DNA of 35,267 nucleotides, taken from assembly GCF_009017255.1 (NCBI RefSeq), contig NZ_WBZB01000018.1:1-35267 (forward strand), in the 5' to 3' direction. Each line of letters opens with the position of its first letter. Positions within the stretch are counted from its first letter, which is position 1. Below the pieces are notes generated by a model, which saw only the letters and a list, made by a program, of their open reading frames with translations, was not told where the DNA came from and did not search any database. The position numbers and the translations under genes were made by a program. Source of the stretch: Alkaliphilus serpentinus (lineage in GTDB: Bacteria > Bacillota > Clostridia > Peptostreptococcales > Natronincolaceae). Positions 33,523 through 35,267 of the stretch are shown in pieces.

Positions 33523-34242
33523 ATGGCAAAAACCATGAGACTGGATAAAATGTTATCCCATATGGGCTATGGAAGTAGAAGGGATATAAAAAAACTATGC
33601 AAAGATGGACTGGTAATGGTAGATGGTAAAGCTATTAAAGATAGCAGTATTCATATTGATTTAAATAACCAAAGGGTTTGGGTGGGGGATGAAGAAGTAA
33701 TCTACAAAGAGTTTGTATATCTAATGCTAAATAAGCCCCCTGGAGTAATTTCAGCCACAGAGGATAACCATCACAAAACCGTAATAGATTTATTGACAGC
33801 AGAACATAGGTCCTTTAATCCATTTCCAGTGGGAAGGCTTGATATAGATACCGAGGGCTTATTGCTTCTTACAAATGATGGCCAAACAGCCCATAAACTA
33901 TTGGCCCCCAAAAAACATGTAGATAAAACCTACTTTGCAAGGATATCAGGCTTGATTGGGGATGAAGCCATCGAGGCCTTTAAAGAAGGAGTAACTTTAG
34001 AGGATGGCTATAAAACCCTACCGGCAGAGCTTAAGATACAATCTAAGGGTGAAGAATCAGAAATCTATGTCACAATTGTTGAGGGAAAATTCCATCAGGT
34101 TAAAAGAATGTTTGAAGCGATAGGCCATAAGGTAACCTATCTTAAACGGATTAGGATGGGGGGCCTTGTGTTGGATGAAGGACTGAAATTAGGGGAGTAT
34201 AGGGAGCTATCGGAGGATGAGCTTCAACAATTATTTCAGTAG
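33523..34242 (+). CDS. 16S rRNA pseudouridine synthase of the RsuA/RluB family, 239 aa
   Basis: An N-terminal S4 RNA-binding domain (MRLDKMLSHMGYGSRRDIKKLCKDGLV) is followed by the catalytic domain. The catalytic Asp107 lies in GRLDIDTEGLLLLTNDG. KPPGVISA and GKFHQVKRMFEAIGH are the other family blocks. RsuA modifies 16S U516; RluB/E/F use 23S. The sequence fits the RsuA-type group best, but the exact site is inferred. I use the ATG at 33523 with AGGAGG upstream, rather than the overlapping ATG at 33493. Confidence 0.88.
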   Translation: MAKTMRLDKMLSHMGYGSRRDIKKLCKDGLVMVDGKAIKDSSIHIDLNNQRVWVGDEEVIYKEFVYLMLNKPPGVISATEDNHHKTVIDLLTAEHRSFNPFPVGRLDIDTEGLLLLTNDGQTAHKLLAPKKHVDKTYFARISGLIGDEAIEAFKEGVTLEDGYKTLPAELKIQSKGEESEIYVTIVEGKFHQVKRMFEAIGHKVTYLKRIRMGGLVLDEGLKLGEYRELSEDELQQLFQ

Positions 34243-34316
34243 GTAGAATGTTGGATTTAGTACCCGAAGGGGTATAATTATATATAAACATCTTATTTTA
34301 CTAGGAGGGGTGTTCA

Positions 34317-35081
34317 ATGTATAAAATCGTAACTGCTGAAAAATTTCTATGGGAAGGTCTAAATTTAGATGGAAAGCAAGTTTTGGAAGGAGGCACCAGT
34401 TGGGGAAATACCATTGATTTAATTGCCAGTAAGGTAAGGGAGAATGGCTGGAAAACCAACTTGATTTCAGTGGACATTGATGATAGTCACTTTAATGAAA
34501 TTGAGAATCGTGTAAAGGGCACCTTCCAGGATTTGAGTCTTAGAAAAGCCGATTTAAGTGATTTGAGCTTTGTTTCCTCTGAAACCATTGATATTATAAT
34601 TTGTAATTATACCCTTGCTTCTGTCAACCAGTTTCCCTTAAGGGCAATTAAAGTTCTTAAGGAATTTTACAGGGTTTTAAAGGTAGGGGGTAAACTATTA
34701 ATTACTGAGGAGATGCCTATTTGGTCGGTAGATAGCAACGAATATGAGTATTGGTCCAAGCGTCTAAGAATTATTAAGAGCATCAGTGTATTAAAGGCAA
34801 TGGCCTATTTTAATGAAATACATCCTAAGGATTTAGAGGAGGCCTTAACAATTGTTGGCTTCAATCACCTGCAATGGCAGGAGTTTAAAGAGAAGATTGA
34901 TGCAGAATTGGCAACAAGATTCCTTGATAAAAGGAAGCAAACCCTCATTAAAGGACGGGATGATATTCACAATCAACAGCTTACCAATGGCTTTGTAGAA
35001 GTGACGGAAAAGCTGATTAAGGAATTTGAAAATGCTAAGGAATTCAGCGCACCTGCTTATATAATGAAATGTATTAAATAG
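34317..35081 (+). CDS. Class I SAM-dependent methyltransferase, 254 aa
   Basis: The fold begins with VLEGGTSWGNTIDLIASKV in place of the usual GxGxG. It continues through ISVDIDDSHFNE (motif II, Asp) and ETIDIIICNYTLASVNQFPLRA to LKEFYRVLKVGGKLLITEEMP. It is a class I methyltransferase with an atypical motif I. The substrate is unknown. AGGAGGGG precedes the ATG. It is followed by a terminator. Confidence 0.8.
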   Translation: MYKIVTAEKFLWEGLNLDGKQVLEGGTSWGNTIDLIASKVRENGWKTNLISVDIDDSHFNEIENRVKGTFQDLSLRKADLSDLSFVSSETIDIIICNYTLASVNQFPLRAIKVLKEFYRVLKVGGKLLITEEMPIWSVDSNEYEYWSKRLRIIKSISVLKAMAYFNEIHPKDLEEALTIVGFNHLQWQEFKEKIDAELATRFLDKRKQTLIKGRDDIHNQQLTNGFVEVTEKLIKEFENAKEFSAPAYIMKCIK

Positions 35082-35113
35082 TCAAGACTATTAAAACTAT
35101 AAGATTAAGTAAG

Positions 35114-35136
35114 GCATCCTCTAAAGGGATGTCTTT
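35114..35136 (+). terminator. Terminator after the last methyltransferase gene
   Basis: GGCATCC pairs with GGGATGTC (wobble), followed by TTTTT. Confidence 0.7.
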
Positions 35137-35267
35137 TTCAATGGTAAAAGTAAATAACCTTCATAGTGTATTATTTATGACAACCAATAATATTGCCTAG
35201 GAAATAATGTAAAATATTGTATTTTAATCACAAAATATAACAGGAAGGTTGAGTGAAAATGTAAATT

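Noticed and set aside
35221-35267. Start of another gene at the right edge (AGGAAGG, then GTG/ATG)
   Set aside because: The visible GTG-AAA-ATG is followed at once by TAA and the TTG lacks proper spacing, so no start can be supported.
1-35267. tRNA, rRNA, CRISPR array, IS transposase or prophage genes
   Set aside because: I found no cloverleaf, no spaced repeat array and no transposase or phage frame in the window.

Overview
The window is about 35 kb of low-GC, AT-rich Firmicute DNA from an anaerobic, probably spore-forming member of the Clostridia. Ribosome binding sites are strong (AGGAGG-type), TTG and GTG starts are common, and almost every transcription unit ends in a clear intrinsic terminator. 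The gene set fits: an oligoendopeptidase F, an ECF transporter S component, a class II aldolase, a LysM coat-type protein, a small alarmone synthetase and HelD. Two in-frame UGA selenocysteine genes suggest a selenoprotein-rich lineage such as Alkaliphilus and relatives. The genus is inference only.

The layout is as follows. 1-160 holds a highly structured sequence, probably a non-coding RNA cut by the window edge, followed by a 58-residue winged-helix protein. 499-621 (minus) is a short hydrophobic peptide gene. 914-3187 is the RNA polymerase recycling motor HelD. 3258-8450 (minus) is a complete four-gene ABC importer: a DUF3798 lipoprotein, a double ATPase and two permeases of the nucleoside/sugar type. 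Its promoter is followed by a palindrome, and an internal hairpin follows the lipoprotein gene. 8721-13531 carries an S1-domain protein of the CvfB type and a peptidase pair (S9 peptidase plus PepF).

Between PepF and a membrane TPR protein lies a 146-bp insertion-like segment bracketed by two identical 29-bp palindromic repeats. 15023-18470 carries a PPOX/Nim-like flavoprotein, the 2',3'-cyclic phosphodiesterase ThpR, an ECF S component with an operator-like repeat array, and release factor RF3. 18560-24890 is a mixed stretch: an HD-domain protein, a 2-hydroxyacid dehydrogenase, a DUF378 protein, a UGA-interrupted AhpD-like gene, a LysM protein, an MFS carrier, a radical SAM protein and a P-loop protein.

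24958-25200 (minus) is a SelW-like selenoprotein gene. 25512-35081 is core metabolism and housekeeping: GAPDH, a RelQ/YjbM-type alarmone synthetase with a phosphoesterase and a methyltransferase, an MFS-like protein, class II aldolase, phosphatidylserine synthase, a small operon ending in an rRNA pseudouridine synthase, and a methyltransferase.

The most notable observation is the pair of selenoprotein genes. Each would be read as a truncated or broken gene if UGA were taken as stop. In both, the UGA replaces the second cysteine of a CxxC redox motif. Both are followed by a hairpin whose apical loop begins with GG exactly 20 nt after the UGA, which matches a bacterial SECIS element. The second point of interest is the DUF3798 importer, whose substrate I cannot infer.
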